NCBI RefSeq assembly: GCF_900143235.1
Contig: NZ_FRDF01000013.1
Location: forward strand, 47,721 to 111,720
Reading direction: 5' to 3'
Origin: Erythrobacter sanguineus
Lineage (GTDB): Bacteria > Pseudomonadota > Alphaproteobacteria > Sphingomonadales > Sphingomonadaceae
DNA: 64,000 bases
Part shown: positions 1 to 6,995 of the stretch, one piece after another
Layout of the letters: every line of letters starts with the position of its first letter
Numbering within the stretch: the first letter of the stretch is position 1
Position numbers and translations under genes: made by a program
The notes under the pieces: generated by a model
Told to the model about the DNA's origin: nothing
Database searches by the model: none
The model's input: only the letters and a program-made list of their open reading frames with translations

Positions 1-816
1 GGTGGCGATCATGGTGAGATAGCGGCGATCCATCGCGTCGAGGCCCAGCCGGTCGATCTCCAGCCGGGTCAGCGCCTCGTCCGCCACATGGCGGGTGACG
101 CTGGCGGCACCGGCGACATCGGCAAAGTCGCGCACGCGGCGCAGCAGCCGTCCGGCCACGCGGGGCGTGCCGCGCGACCGGCGGGCGATTTCGTGCGCGC
201 CATCGGGCTGGATCGCGAGGCCGAGCAGCCCGGCGGCGCGAGTGACGACGCGTTCCAGCTCGTCATGGCTGTAGAAATTGAGGCGGACCGGGATGCCGAA
301 CCGATCACGCAGCGGCGTGGTCAGCAGCCCCTGCCGGGTGGTCGCGCCGATCAGGGTGAAGGGCGGCAGGTCGATCCGCACGCTGCGGGCGCTCGGCCCC
401 TCGCCAATGATCAGATCGAGCGCGCGGTCCTCCATCGCCGGATAAAGCACCTCCTCGACAACCGGGGAAAGGCGGTGAATCTCGTCGATGAACAGCACGT
501 CATGCGGTTCGAGATTGGTGAGCAGCGCGGCAAGATCGCCCGCCTTGGCGATGACGGGGCCAGAGGTGGCGCGGAAACCGACGCCAAGCTCGCCTGCAAT
601 GATCTGCGCCAGCGTGGTCTTGCCAAGGCCGGGGGGACCGAAGAACAGCGTATGATCCATCGCTTCGCCGCGCGCGCGCGCGGCGGCGATGAAGACGGCA
701 AGGTTCCCCTTGGCGGCTTCCTGCCCGACGAATTCGGCAAGACGGCGCGGACGCAGGGCTGCGTCCGGGTCGCCGGGTTGGCGGGACGGGGTATGGAGGG
801 GGTCAGGGGTGGTCAT
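1..816 (-). CDS. ruvB: Holliday junction branch-migration ATPase RuvB (3' end outside window)
   Basis: RuvB is the hexameric AAA+ motor that drives branch migration of Holliday junctions with RuvA. The 272 residues visible show the N-terminal [11 protein letters not shown] segment, a Walker [10 protein letters not shown] near residues 60-68, a Walker B DEIHR, and the winged-helix start with [18 protein letters not shown]. The family is about 340 residues, so roughly the last 70 lie outside the window. The ATG at 816 overlaps the stop of the preceding small membrane protein by four bases (ATGA), which indicates translational coupling. It is the last visible gene of a ruvA-led minus-strand operon. 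Confidence 0.97.
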   Translation of the reverse strand, partial: MTTPDPLHTPSRQPGDPDAALRPRRLAEFVGQEAAKGNLAVFIAAARARGEAMDHTLFFGPPGLGKTTLAQIIAGELGVGFRATSGPVIAKAGDLAALLTNLEPHDVLFIDEIHRLSPVVEEVLYPAMEDRALDLIIGEGPSARSVRIDLPPFTLIGATTRQGLLTTPLRDRFGIPVRLNFYSHDELERVVTRAAGLLGLAIQPDGAHEIARRSRGTPRVAGRLLRRVRDFADVAGAASVTRHVADEALTRLEIDRLGLDAMDRRYLTMIAT

Positions 817-1043
817 GATGGTTCTTCATCATCCGGAAAAATGCACGTCTTCGCAGCGCCCGGCCCCGCTGCAAACCGGCCACCTTTTGCCTCGCAGTCT
901 TCCTGCCCTGCAAACTTGATCGCGCATGTCATGCCCAGCACCGCAATCAGCATCAGTATCCCGCCAAGCACCGGCAGCAGCCACGCCGGGTAGGACTTGT
1001 CAAATGGCGGCGGGAGGGGATCACGGCGCGGCTGCCCCATCAA
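813..1043 (-). CDS. small single-helix membrane protein, function unknown
   Basis: This 76-residue protein has a proline- and arginine-rich N-terminus, one hydrophobic helix at about residues 20-42, and a C-terminal tail with two cysteines ending in DDEEPS. Its start overlaps the stop of the DsrE-like gene by four bases, and its own stop overlaps the ruvB start by four bases. That tight packing on both sides is the best argument that it is a real gene. I do not recognise a family. A role with the secreted DsrE-like protein is possible, but only the position suggests it. Confidence 0.75.
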   Translation of the reverse strand: MMGQPRRDPLPPPFDKSYPAWLLPVLGGILMLIAVLGMTCAIKFAGQEDCEAKGGRFAAGPGAAKTCIFPDDEEPS

Positions 1044-1597
1044 AACGGGTTCACCGTAAAGCCGTTGCTCTGCAACAGCGCGTGGGCCGTCATGGCGGAC
1101 AGCGCCATTTCCACGCCGGGAATCAGATCATCGGGCGCGATACCGTAAGCCGCCGCGCTCTGGCCGCACAGGATGAGGCGCACGTCCTCGGCCAGCAGCG
1201 CCTCCACCAGCTTGGCAGAGGGGTTGTCACCCTGCCGCGAAAGCGGGTTGGCGGCGTGGGCTTTATCGGTCAGCAGTTCGAGCGCGGCCTTGCCGTGGAC
1301 CACCACCACCAGCCGGATGTTCTCCTGCGGCACGCCGTGGGCGACATGCATGTTGAGGAACCGCGCGACGCTGTCGAAGCCGCGATTGGTGCTGCCTTCC
1401 GCAGCCGGGGTCGAGACATCGAAGGCGATGGCAAAGGTGCTATCGGCGGGCAGTTGCTCCACCCCCGGCACCGGAGCGTGCGCGCCGAACTCCTCCAGCA
1501 CCGGGCCGGATTTGAACGCGCTCATATCCTGCGCGGCCAGCGGGGTGGCGGCGAGCGCAAAGGCCCCGGCAAAGGTGAGTGTCATTGCAATACGCAT
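1040..1597 (-). CDS. secreted DsrE-family protein
   Basis: The 185-residue product starts with a signal peptide (MRIAMTLTFAGAFALAATPLAAQ), so it should act in the periplasm. The body has the DsrE/DsrF-like fold pattern: LVVVVHGKAAL, a region around ARFLNMHVAHGV, then a single cysteine in LILCGQSAAAYGI. Cytoplasmic DsrE proteins relay sulfur through cysteines; secreted relatives are common in proteobacteria and mostly uncharacterised. It lies 27 bases downstream of ruvA and overlaps the next gene, so it is probably cotranscribed with ruvAB, although no link to recombination is known. Confidence 0.8.
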   Translation of the reverse strand: MRIAMTLTFAGAFALAATPLAAQDMSAFKSGPVLEEFGAHAPVPGVEQLPADSTFAIAFDVSTPAAEGSTNRGFDSVARFLNMHVAHGVPQENIRLVVVVHGKAALELLTDKAHAANPLSRQGDNPSAKLVEALLAEDVRLILCGQSAAAYGIAPDDLIPGVEMALSAMTAHALLQSNGFTVNPF

Positions 1598-1624
1598 CAG
1601 ATTTCCTCCTGTCCTGCCCAGATC

Positions 1625-2242
1625 CTAACCCGCCGCCTTCTTCAGCGCCACTCGGATCAGGTCGCCCTCGCTCGCGCCTTCGCCCAGTTCGGCCTGTGCG
1701 CGGGCGACGGCCTGCGCGGCGACGGCGGGCTTGAAGCCGAGGTTTTCGAGCGCGCTCACCGCATCGGCGCTGGCGAGGGCGACTGGCGCGGCCGGGCCGC
1801 CTCCGAAAGCGCCATTGCCTCCCGGCCCGCCGCCCGGCATCGTGCCCGCCTTGTCCTTCAACTCGTTCACGATCCGGCCCGCCAGCTTCGGCCCGACGCC
1901 ATTGGCCCGCGCCACCATTGCCGCATCGACCCGCCCGCAGGCATCGCGCAACTCGCCGGTCGACAGGGCCGAGAGGATCGCGAGGGCAACCTTGCTGCCC
2001 ACGCCCTGCACCGCTGTCAGCAGCCGGAACCAGTCGCGTTCGGCCCCTTCGGCAAACCCCAGCAGGCGCATGTCGTTCTCGCTCACCTGCAATTCGGTGT
2101 GGATGGTGCAGGCCTCGCCCACCTCGCCCAGCGCCGCCAACGTCCGGCGCGAGGCATGGACGAGGTAACCCACCCCGCCCACGTCGATAATGGCCCAGTC
2201 TTCGCCCGTGGCATCCAGCCTGCCGGATAGCTTTGCAATCAT
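1625..2242 (-). CDS. ruvA: Holliday junction DNA-binding protein RuvA
   Basis: RuvA binds the four-way junction as a tetramer and loads RuvB. The 205-residue protein has the N-terminal OB-fold (MIAKLSGRLDATGEDWAIIDVGGVGYLVHAS), the helix-hairpin-helix region (LLTAVQGVGSKVALAILSAL and ARANGVGPKLAGRIVNELKDK), a glycine/proline-rich linker, and a C-terminal RuvB-interacting domain (AVSALENLGFKPAVAAQAV). Length and domain order match the family. ruvC does not lie immediately upstream; the next 290 bases hold a dispersed repeat and then the divergent aroC. Confidence 0.97.
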   Translation of the reverse strand: MIAKLSGRLDATGEDWAIIDVGGVGYLVHASRRTLAALGEVGEACTIHTELQVSENDMRLLGFAEGAERDWFRLLTAVQGVGSKVALAILSALSTGELRDACGRVDAAMVARANGVGPKLAGRIVNELKDKAGTMPGGGPGGNGAFGGGPAAPVALASADAVSALENLGFKPAVAAQAVARAQAELGEGASEGDLIRVALKKAAG

Positions 2243-2348
2243 GAGTTCCAGCCCGCGCTACCGCTTTGCACCTTGAGCGCGGCAGTCTTGCCCCATCGCG
2301 GCCGCGAACGCCAGTGCGGCTCTGCGCCCTGTCCGCAACTGGCTGGCG

Positions 2349-2487
2349 GGCGTGTTGGAGACACATGAGACACTGTTCAGGGAGGAAAAGCCGGCCCCGG
2401 CCACGCGGCTTGCAAAACGGGCGGACGGGGGCAGCGTGCATCGCGGATCATGCCGCCGGTTTTACCCGGGTCGGATCAAGTAGGAAA
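2349..2487. repeat. repeat A copy 1: ~139-bp unit with conserved ends
   Basis: The first 26 bases (2349-2374, containing GAGACACATGAGACAC) are identical to 33341-33366. A second conserved block, AGTAGGAAA (2479-2487), lies 130 bases downstream, and the equivalent block in copy 2 is 132 bases downstream. The G+C-rich middle is not conserved. The unit fills most of the ruvA/aroC divergent spacer. It could be a structured RNA, a leader or a small non-autonomous element; the sequence does not decide which. Confidence 0.6.
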
Positions 2488-2533
2488 TCCACGCCTGCTC
2501 GACACGCGGCGCTTTTGCGGTAAGGGAAACGGC

Positions 2534-3604
2534 ATGAGCTGGAACACCTTCGGGCGCGTGCTGCGCTTTACCACTTGGGGCGAAAGTCATGGACCTGCGC
2601 TGGGCGCGGTGGTGGATGGCTGCCCGCCGGGGCTGACGATCAGCGAGGAGTATATCCAGCCCTTCATGGATGCGAGGAAGCCCGGCACCAGCCGTTTCAC
2701 CACCCAGCGGCGCGAGGATGATCTGGTGCGGATCCTGTCGGGCACCTTCGAGGGCAAGACCACCGGCACGCCGATTTCGCTGATGATCGAGAACACCGAT
2801 CAGCGGTCGAAAGATTACTCCGACATCGCCCAACAATACCGCCCCGGCCATGCCGATTACGCCTATGACGCCAAATACGGCATCCGCGACTATCGCGGCG
2901 GCGGGCGATCTTCCGCGCGCGAGACGGCGGCGCGGGTGGCGGCGGGCGCGGTGGCGCGCTTGGTGATCCCGGAAGTCAGCATCGTGGCTTATGTGTGCGA
3001 ATTGGGCGGCGACCGGATTGATCCCGCGCGGATTAACCATGCCGAAATCGCGAACAACCCGTTCTTCTGCCCCGACCCCGACGCCGCCAGGCGGTGGGAG
3101 GCCAAGGTCGATGCGGCGCGCAAGGCCGGATCGTCACTCGGCGCTATCGTCGAATGCGTTGCCACCGGCGTCCCCGCAGGCTGGGGCGCGCCGATCTATG
3201 CCAAGCTCGACAGCGATCTGGCGGCGGCAATGATGACGATCAACGCGGTCAAGGGCGTGGAAATCGGCGACGGCTTCGAAGCCGCGCGCCTGACCGGCGA
3301 ACAGAACGCCGACCGGATGCGGCCCGGACCCGATGGCTTGCCAATCTACGCCAGCAACCACGCGGGCGGGACGGCAGGCGGCATTTCGACCGGGCAGCCG
3401 GTGGTGTGCCGCGTCGCGTTCAAGCCGACGAGTTCGATCCTCACCCCGGTGGAATCAATCAATTCGGCAGGCCAGGCGGTGGAGGTGGTCACCAAGGGCC
3501 GCCACGACCCCTGCGTCGGCATTCGCGGCACGCCCGTGGTCGAAGCAATGATGGCGCTGGTGCTGGCCGATCACAAACTGCTGCACCGCGCGCAAGTGGG
3601 GTAG
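2534..3604 (+). CDS. aroC: chorismate synthase
   Basis: The enzyme eliminates phosphate from 5-enolpyruvylshikimate-3-phosphate to give chorismate, using reduced FMN, as the last shikimate step. The 356-residue product starts [20 protein letters not shown], the family N-terminus. It also shows RPGHADYAY, the signature [19 protein letters not shown], and [19 protein letters not shown] near the end. An in-frame upstream ATG at 2450 would add residues that do not fit the family. The ATG at 2534 has AAGGGAA eight bases upstream and is preferred. Confidence 0.97.
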   Translation: MSWNTFGRVLRFTTWGESHGPALGAVVDGCPPGLTISEEYIQPFMDARKPGTSRFTTQRREDDLVRILSGTFEGKTTGTPISLMIENTDQRSKDYSDIAQQYRPGHADYAYDAKYGIRDYRGGGRSSARETAARVAAGAVARLVIPEVSIVAYVCELGGDRIDPARINHAEIANNPFFCPDPDAARRWEAKVDAARKAGSSLGAIVECVATGVPAGWGAPIYAKLDSDLAAAMMTINAVKGVEIGDGFEAARLTGEQNADRMRPGPDGLPIYASNHAGGTAGGISTGQPVVCRVAFKPTSSILTPVESINSAGQAVEVVTKGRHDPCVGIRGTPVVEAMMALVLADHKLLHRAQVG

Positions 3605-3676
3605 CGGCAGGGCAGCTTTCGCGATGATGCGGATAAAAGCTGCCGTTCGGCTAGCGACCCCGGAACGGACTTTACC

Positions 3677-3703
3677 GTCATCCCAGCGAAAGCTGGGATC
3701 GCT
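3677..3703. repeat. left terminal palindrome of GIY-YIG unit 1
   Basis: It contains the perfect hairpin ATCCCAGC-GAAA-GCTGGGAT at 3680-3699, with a GNRA-type tetraloop. The 27 bases are the reverse complement of 4019-4045 and are also found at 41841-41867 and, inverted, at 42183-42209. Confidence 0.9.
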
Positions 3704-3728
3704 CTCGCCCTCGTGCTAGCTCACGGCA

Positions 3729-4013
3729 ATCGGCGGCAGGGTCTACATCATGACCAACAAACGCGGCGGCGTGCTGTATATCGGCGTCACCGCCGATCTG
3801 CCCGCGCGGATCATGCAACACAAGCAAAGCAAAGGCTCTGCCTTCTGCCGTCGTTATGGCCTTGACCGACTGGTCTGCGCGGAGCCTCATGCCGAGACCG
3901 CCGCCGCCATCGCCCGAGAAAAGGCGATGAAGGCATGGAAGCGCGCATGGAAGATCGAGCAGATTGAAAAGAGCAACCCTGAATGGGGTGACCTTTTCGA
4001 GCAGATCAACTGA
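3729..4013 (+). pseudogene. GIY-YIG endonuclease, start codon lost
   Basis: The reading frame matches small YhbQ-like GIY-YIG nucleases of about 94 residues. Where the sister copy at 41873-42157 has ATG (Met-Gly-Gly-Trp), this copy has ATC at 3729 and AGG for the Trp codon. The next in-frame ATG at 3750 would give 87 residues that lack the first strand with the GIY half of the motif. The remainder is open: VLYIG, the CRRYGLDRL helix, AREKAMKAW carrying the presumed catalytic Glu, and NPEW. There is no good ribosome site at 3750. A shortened product from 3750 is possible, but activity is doubtful. Confidence 0.8.
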
Positions 4014-4018
4014 CCGCC

Positions 4019-4045
4019 AGCGATCCCAGCTTTCGCTGGGATGAC
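4019..4045. repeat. right terminal palindrome of GIY-YIG unit 1
   Basis: This is the inverted copy of 3677-3703, beginning five bases after the stop of the nuclease frame. The hairpin ATCCCAGC-TTTC-GCTGGGAT occupies 4023-4042. Confidence 0.9.
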
Positions 4046-4149
4046 GGCGAAACAAGGTGTCTGCTTCCCACCCACTTGCGGCCATAGCGAAATCAGTCGC
4101 CAGCGCCCAAAAGCAGACGCAGCCCGGCACACCCCTGAACACCAAATCC

Positions 4150-4185
4150 GATCGGTTCCCGTTCCCACGATTGAAAAAACCGATC
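4150..4185. promoter_or_regulatory. inverted repeat upstream of ahpC
   Basis: Perfect 8-base arms GATCGGTT (4150-4157) and AACCGATC (4178-4185) lie about 100 bases upstream of the ahpC start in a spacer with no gene. They could be a regulator site or a leader hairpin. I could not match them to an OxyR consensus with confidence. Confidence 0.35.
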
Positions 4186-4287
4186 TTCGCAATCGCAACA
4201 ATCAACTTTTGTGCAGCGCAAAACGCACTAATTGGGCAGCATCAGTCTCAACCCTATCCTCTCAACCCCAACACAAGGACAAACTCC

Positions 4288-4854
4288 ATGGGTATCATCG
4301 GTTCAACCCTCACCCCGTTCAAGGCGACCGCGTTTCAGGCGGGCAAGGATTTCTTCGACGTCACCAGCGAAGATCTCGCCGGCAAGTGGTCGGTGTTCTT
4401 CTTCTACCCGGCCGATTTCACCTTCGTGTGCCCGACCGAGCTTGAGGACATGGGCGAAAAGTACGCCACGCTGCAGAGCATGGGCGTTGAAGTCTATGCT
4501 GTCTCGACCGACACCCACTTCAGCCACAAGGCCTGGCACGACACTTCGGACAAGATCGGTAAGCTGACCTTCCCGTTCCTGGGTGACCAGAACCACGTGC
4601 TGTCGAACCAGTTCGGCGTGCTGCGTGAAGGCGTGGGCCTTGCTGACCGTGCGACCTTCGTGGTCGATCCGGACGGTGTGATCCAGATCATGGAAATCAC
4701 CTGCGAAGGCGTGGGCCGCAATGCCAACGAACTGACCCGCAAGATCAAGGCCGCGCAATATGTGCGCGCCAACCCCGGTCAGGTCTGCCCGGCAGCGTGG
4801 GAAGAAGGCAGCGATACGCTGGCCCCTTCGCTCGATCTCGTCGGCAAGATCTGA
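4288..4854 (+). CDS. ahpC: alkyl hydroperoxide reductase subunit C (2-Cys peroxiredoxin)
   Basis: AhpC reduces hydrogen peroxide and organic hydroperoxides in the cytoplasm and is recycled by AhpF. The 188-residue product starts [16 protein letters not shown]. It has the peroxidatic cysteine at about residue 48 in [11 protein letters not shown] and the resolving cysteine at about 167 in [11 protein letters not shown], so it is a typical 2-Cys enzyme. An in-frame ATG at 4057 would add 77 residues with no counterpart in the family; the start at 4288, after an AAGGA-containing leader, is chosen. ahpF follows after 218 bases with two hairpins between. Confidence 0.97.
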   Translation: MGIIGSTLTPFKATAFQAGKDFFDVTSEDLAGKWSVFFFYPADFTFVCPTELEDMGEKYATLQSMGVEVYAVSTDTHFSHKAWHDTSDKIGKLTFPFLGDQNHVLSNQFGVLREGVGLADRATFVVDPDGVIQIMEITCEGVGRNANELTRKIKAAQYVRANPGQVCPAAWEEGSDTLAPSLDLVGKI

Positions 4855-4866
4855 CGTTACAAGACC

Positions 4867-4912
4867 GGCCAGCGCGGGGCATCCCCCCTTCCCCCACAGC
4901 TTCGCGCTGGCC
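4867..4912. terminator. hairpin between ahpC and ahpF
   Basis: Perfect 10-base arms GGCCAGCGCG (4867-4876) and CGCGCTGGCC (4903-4912) begin 12 bases after the ahpC stop. There is no clear run of T afterwards, so it may act as a stabilising 3' hairpin or partial terminator that lowers ahpF expression relative to ahpC. Confidence 0.5.
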
Positions 4913-4951
4913 GTAAAATCCCGGGAGCCACGCAGCCCTCGGGTCGTAGCC

Positions 4952-5010
4952 GGGACCGGATGCCCCCGCTCTTCCCCCCCCCTTTGAACGGGCGGGAGGC
5001 ATCCAGTCCC
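4952..5010. repeat. second long inverted repeat between ahpC and ahpF
   Basis: The arms at 4952-4969 and 4992-5010 pair over about 17 bases (GGGAC with GTCCC, GGATGCC with GGCATCC, CCCGC with GCGGG), interrupted by one mismatch and one bulge. The structure ends 62 bases before the ahpF start. Confidence 0.5.
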
Positions 5011-5072
5011 GCGTTACCTGAACCCCGATAATTTCCCATTTCCCGCGCGATCATCCGCGCCCGGAGGACATC

Positions 5073-6662
5073 ATGCTCGACGCCGCCATGCAGGCCCAGC
5101 TGAAGCAATATCTCGGCAATCTTCGCGAAGGCGTGGAACTGGTCGCCTCGCTTGGCGAATGCGAGAAATCGCGGCAGACGGCTACGCTGATCGAACAGAT
5201 CGCTGCGCAGCACGATCTTGTCACCGCCCGGTTTGACGGGACCGATGACCGCAAGCCCAGCTTCGTCATCCGCCGCGCTTCGGACGCCAACAAGTGGGTG
5301 CGCTTTGCGGGCCTGCCGATGGGGCATGAATTCACCAGCCTCGTCCTCGCGCTGCTGTGGGCCGGCGGCCATCCGCCCAAGGTTGATGCCGACCTGATCG
5401 AACAGGTCCGCGCGCTGGAAGGCGATTTCCATTTCGAGATGTTCTTCTCGCTCAGCTGTCACAACTGCCCCGACGTGGTGCAGGCGCTGACCCTGATGGC
5501 GCTGGAAAATCCGCGCATCACCGCGACCCTGATCGAAGGCGGCACGTTTCAGGACGAGGTCGAGCGGCGCGACATCATGGCCGTGCCCGCGACCTTCCTC
5601 AACGGCGAACCGTTCTACAACGGCAAGCTGGAACTGGCCGAAATCCTGTCGAAGCTGGATGTGAATGCTGACAAGCGGGCGGCGGAGAAATTGTCCGCCA
5701 AAGACGCGTTTGAAGTGCTGGTTGTCGGCGGCGGCCCGGCAGGTGCGGCGGCGGCGGTCTATACCGCGCGCAAGGGCTTCAGCACCGGGATCGCGGCGGA
5801 ACGGTTCGGCGGGCAGTTGATGGACACGCTGGGCATCGAGAACCTGCCCGGCACGCCCTATACCGAAGGCCCCAAGCTGACCGACAGCCTGAAAAGCCAC
5901 GTGGGCGAATATGATATCGACCTGATGGATCTGGCCCGCGCGGTCGAACTCAAACCCGCGAAGGAGATCGGCGGCTATCACGAGGTCGTGATGGCCAACG
6001 GCGCTTCCTTGCGCGCCCGTTCGCTGGTGCTGTCGACCGGCGCGCGCTGGCGCAATCTCGGCGTGCCGGGCGAGGCCGAGTATCGCAACAAGGGCGTGGC
6101 CTATTGCCCGCACTGCGACGGCCCGCTGTTCAAGGGCAAGCGCATCGCGGTGATCGGCGGCGGCAATTCGGGCGTCGAAGCGGCAATCGACTTGGCCAAG
6201 ATCGTCGGCCACGTCACCCTGATCGAATTCGACGTGAAGCTGCGCGCCGACGAAGTGCTGCAACGCAAGCTGCGTTCCATGCCAAATGTCGAAATCATCA
6301 CCAACGGCCAGACCACCGAAGTGCTGGGCGATGGCAGCCGCGTGAACGGGCTGGTGGTGAAGAACCGCGCCAATGGCGAGGAACGGCGCATCACGCTCGA
6401 AGGCGTGTTCGTGCAGATCGGCCTCGTCCCCAACACCGAATGGCTGCGCGAAACGGGCCTCGAATTGTCGAAGTTCGGCGAAATCGTGATCGACGATCAC
6501 GGTGCGACCAACCTGCCTGGCATTTATGCCGCAGGCGATTGCACCACCGTGCCGCACAAGCAGATCGTGGTGGCGATGGGCGAAGGGGCCAAGGCTGGCC
6601 TCGGCGCCTTCGACTTCCTGATCCGCAACGAGCCGGTCGAGGATATTGCCGAGGCGGCGTAG
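5073..6662 (+). CDS. ahpF: alkyl hydroperoxide reductase subunit F
   Basis: AhpF passes electrons from NADH through FAD and two disulfide centres to AhpC. The 529-residue protein has an N-terminal tandem thioredoxin-like region with the CHNC centre in [14 protein letters not shown]. This is followed by an FAD/NAD(P)-binding half with [19 protein letters not shown], the second disulfide in [11 protein letters not shown], and the NAD motif [17 protein letters not shown] strong GGAGGA site lies just upstream. Length matches the family (about 520). It forms a unit with ahpC. Confidence 0.97.
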   Translation: MLDAAMQAQLKQYLGNLREGVELVASLGECEKSRQTATLIEQIAAQHDLVTARFDGTDDRKPSFVIRRASDANKWVRFAGLPMGHEFTSLVLALLWAGGHPPKVDADLIEQVRALEGDFHFEMFFSLSCHNCPDVVQALTLMALENPRITATLIEGGTFQDEVERRDIMAVPATFLNGEPFYNGKLELAEILSKLDVNADKRAAEKLSAKDAFEVLVVGGGPAGAAAAVYTARKGFSTGIAAERFGGQLMDTLGIENLPGTPYTEGPKLTDSLKSHVGEYDIDLMDLARAVELKPAKEIGGYHEVVMANGASLRARSLVLSTGARWRNLGVPGEAEYRNKGVAYCPHCDGPLFKGKRIAVIGGGNSGVEAAIDLAKIVGHVTLIEFDVKLRADEVLQRKLRSMPNVEIITNGQTTEVLGDGSRVNGLVVKNRANGEERRITLEGVFVQIGLVPNTEWLRETGLELSKFGEIVIDDHGATNLPGIYAAGDCTTVPHKQIVVAMGEGAKAGLGAFDFLIRNEPVEDIAEAA

Positions 6663-6741
6663 TTTCGCAGGGCGCGTCACTGCGGGCGGCCATGCAGGTG
6701 TGCTTCGCACGTCTGCGCCTTCGGCTTCGACTCCGGCGTTG

Positions 6742-6761
6742 CGGGCTCCCATGGGAGCCCG
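6742..6761 (+). terminator. hairpin downstream of ahpF
   Basis: The 20-base perfect palindrome CGGGCTCCCATGGGAGCCCG is followed by TTTG and lies 80 bases after the ahpF stop. It can fold with 8-base arms and a CATG loop. It is probably a weak terminator. Confidence 0.5.
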
Positions 6762-6792
6762 TTTGCTGATGATTTCGGACCGCGAATGCGGG

Positions 6793-6864
6793 CCGCAAGG
6801 GCGACCGCCCGCCCGCAGGCCCGCAAGGGCCGAGGATATCGCACGCCGGACGGCGTGCGGAAAC
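6793..6864. repeat. repeat B copy 1 with covarying hairpin
   Basis: The segment carries the block CCGCAAGGGCGACCGCCCGC (6793-6812), also present at 33764 and 60105, and a hairpin with arms CGCACGCC and GGCGTGCG around GGAC (6840-6859). Related hairpins with different but still complementary arms lie at 33896, 38611 and 60152. This copy fills part of the ahpF-katG spacer (6663-6995), which otherwise shows no gene. Confidence 0.65.
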
Positions 6865-6995
6865 ATAATCGTCTCAATCAATCAATCATCGCGCATTAAT
6901 CGATTGGACGCACCATCCTGAAAGCGTAATCTTCCCGCCATAGGCTCTACCCAAGGGCGAGTCTGAACAGATAACAGGCGAGAGGAGAGACGATC

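Larger units (their letters stand above)
3636..4046 (+). mobile_element. GIY-YIG unit copy 1, bounded by inverted GAAA-loop palindromes
   Basis: A decayed GIY-YIG nuclease frame is enclosed by inverted copies of a 27-base sequence at 3677-3703 and 4019-4045. Each copy contains the hairpin ATCCCAGCGAAAGCTGGGAT or its complement. About 40 bases outside the left palindrome (from about 3636) also match the second unit at 41841-42250; homology stops at the right palindrome. The shared boundaries and roughly 95% identity of the two inner frames indicate that the whole unit was duplicated. How it moves is unknown, and no transposase is encoded. Confidence 0.75.

Noticed and set aside
88..2230. Long plus-strand reading frames (88-993 and 926-2230) opposite ruvB and ruvA
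   Set aside because: They are antisense frames kept open by the high G+C third positions of ruvB, the DsrE-like gene and ruvA, and show no domain.
2450..2533. An upstream ATG for aroC
   Set aside because: The extra residues do not resemble chorismate synthase, while the ATG at 2534 begins the family sequence and has a ribosome site.
4857..6881. 674-codon minus-strand frame opposite ahpF
   Set aside because: It mirrors ahpF, has a composition typical of antisense frames (His/Arg/Gly-rich), and no recognisable motif.
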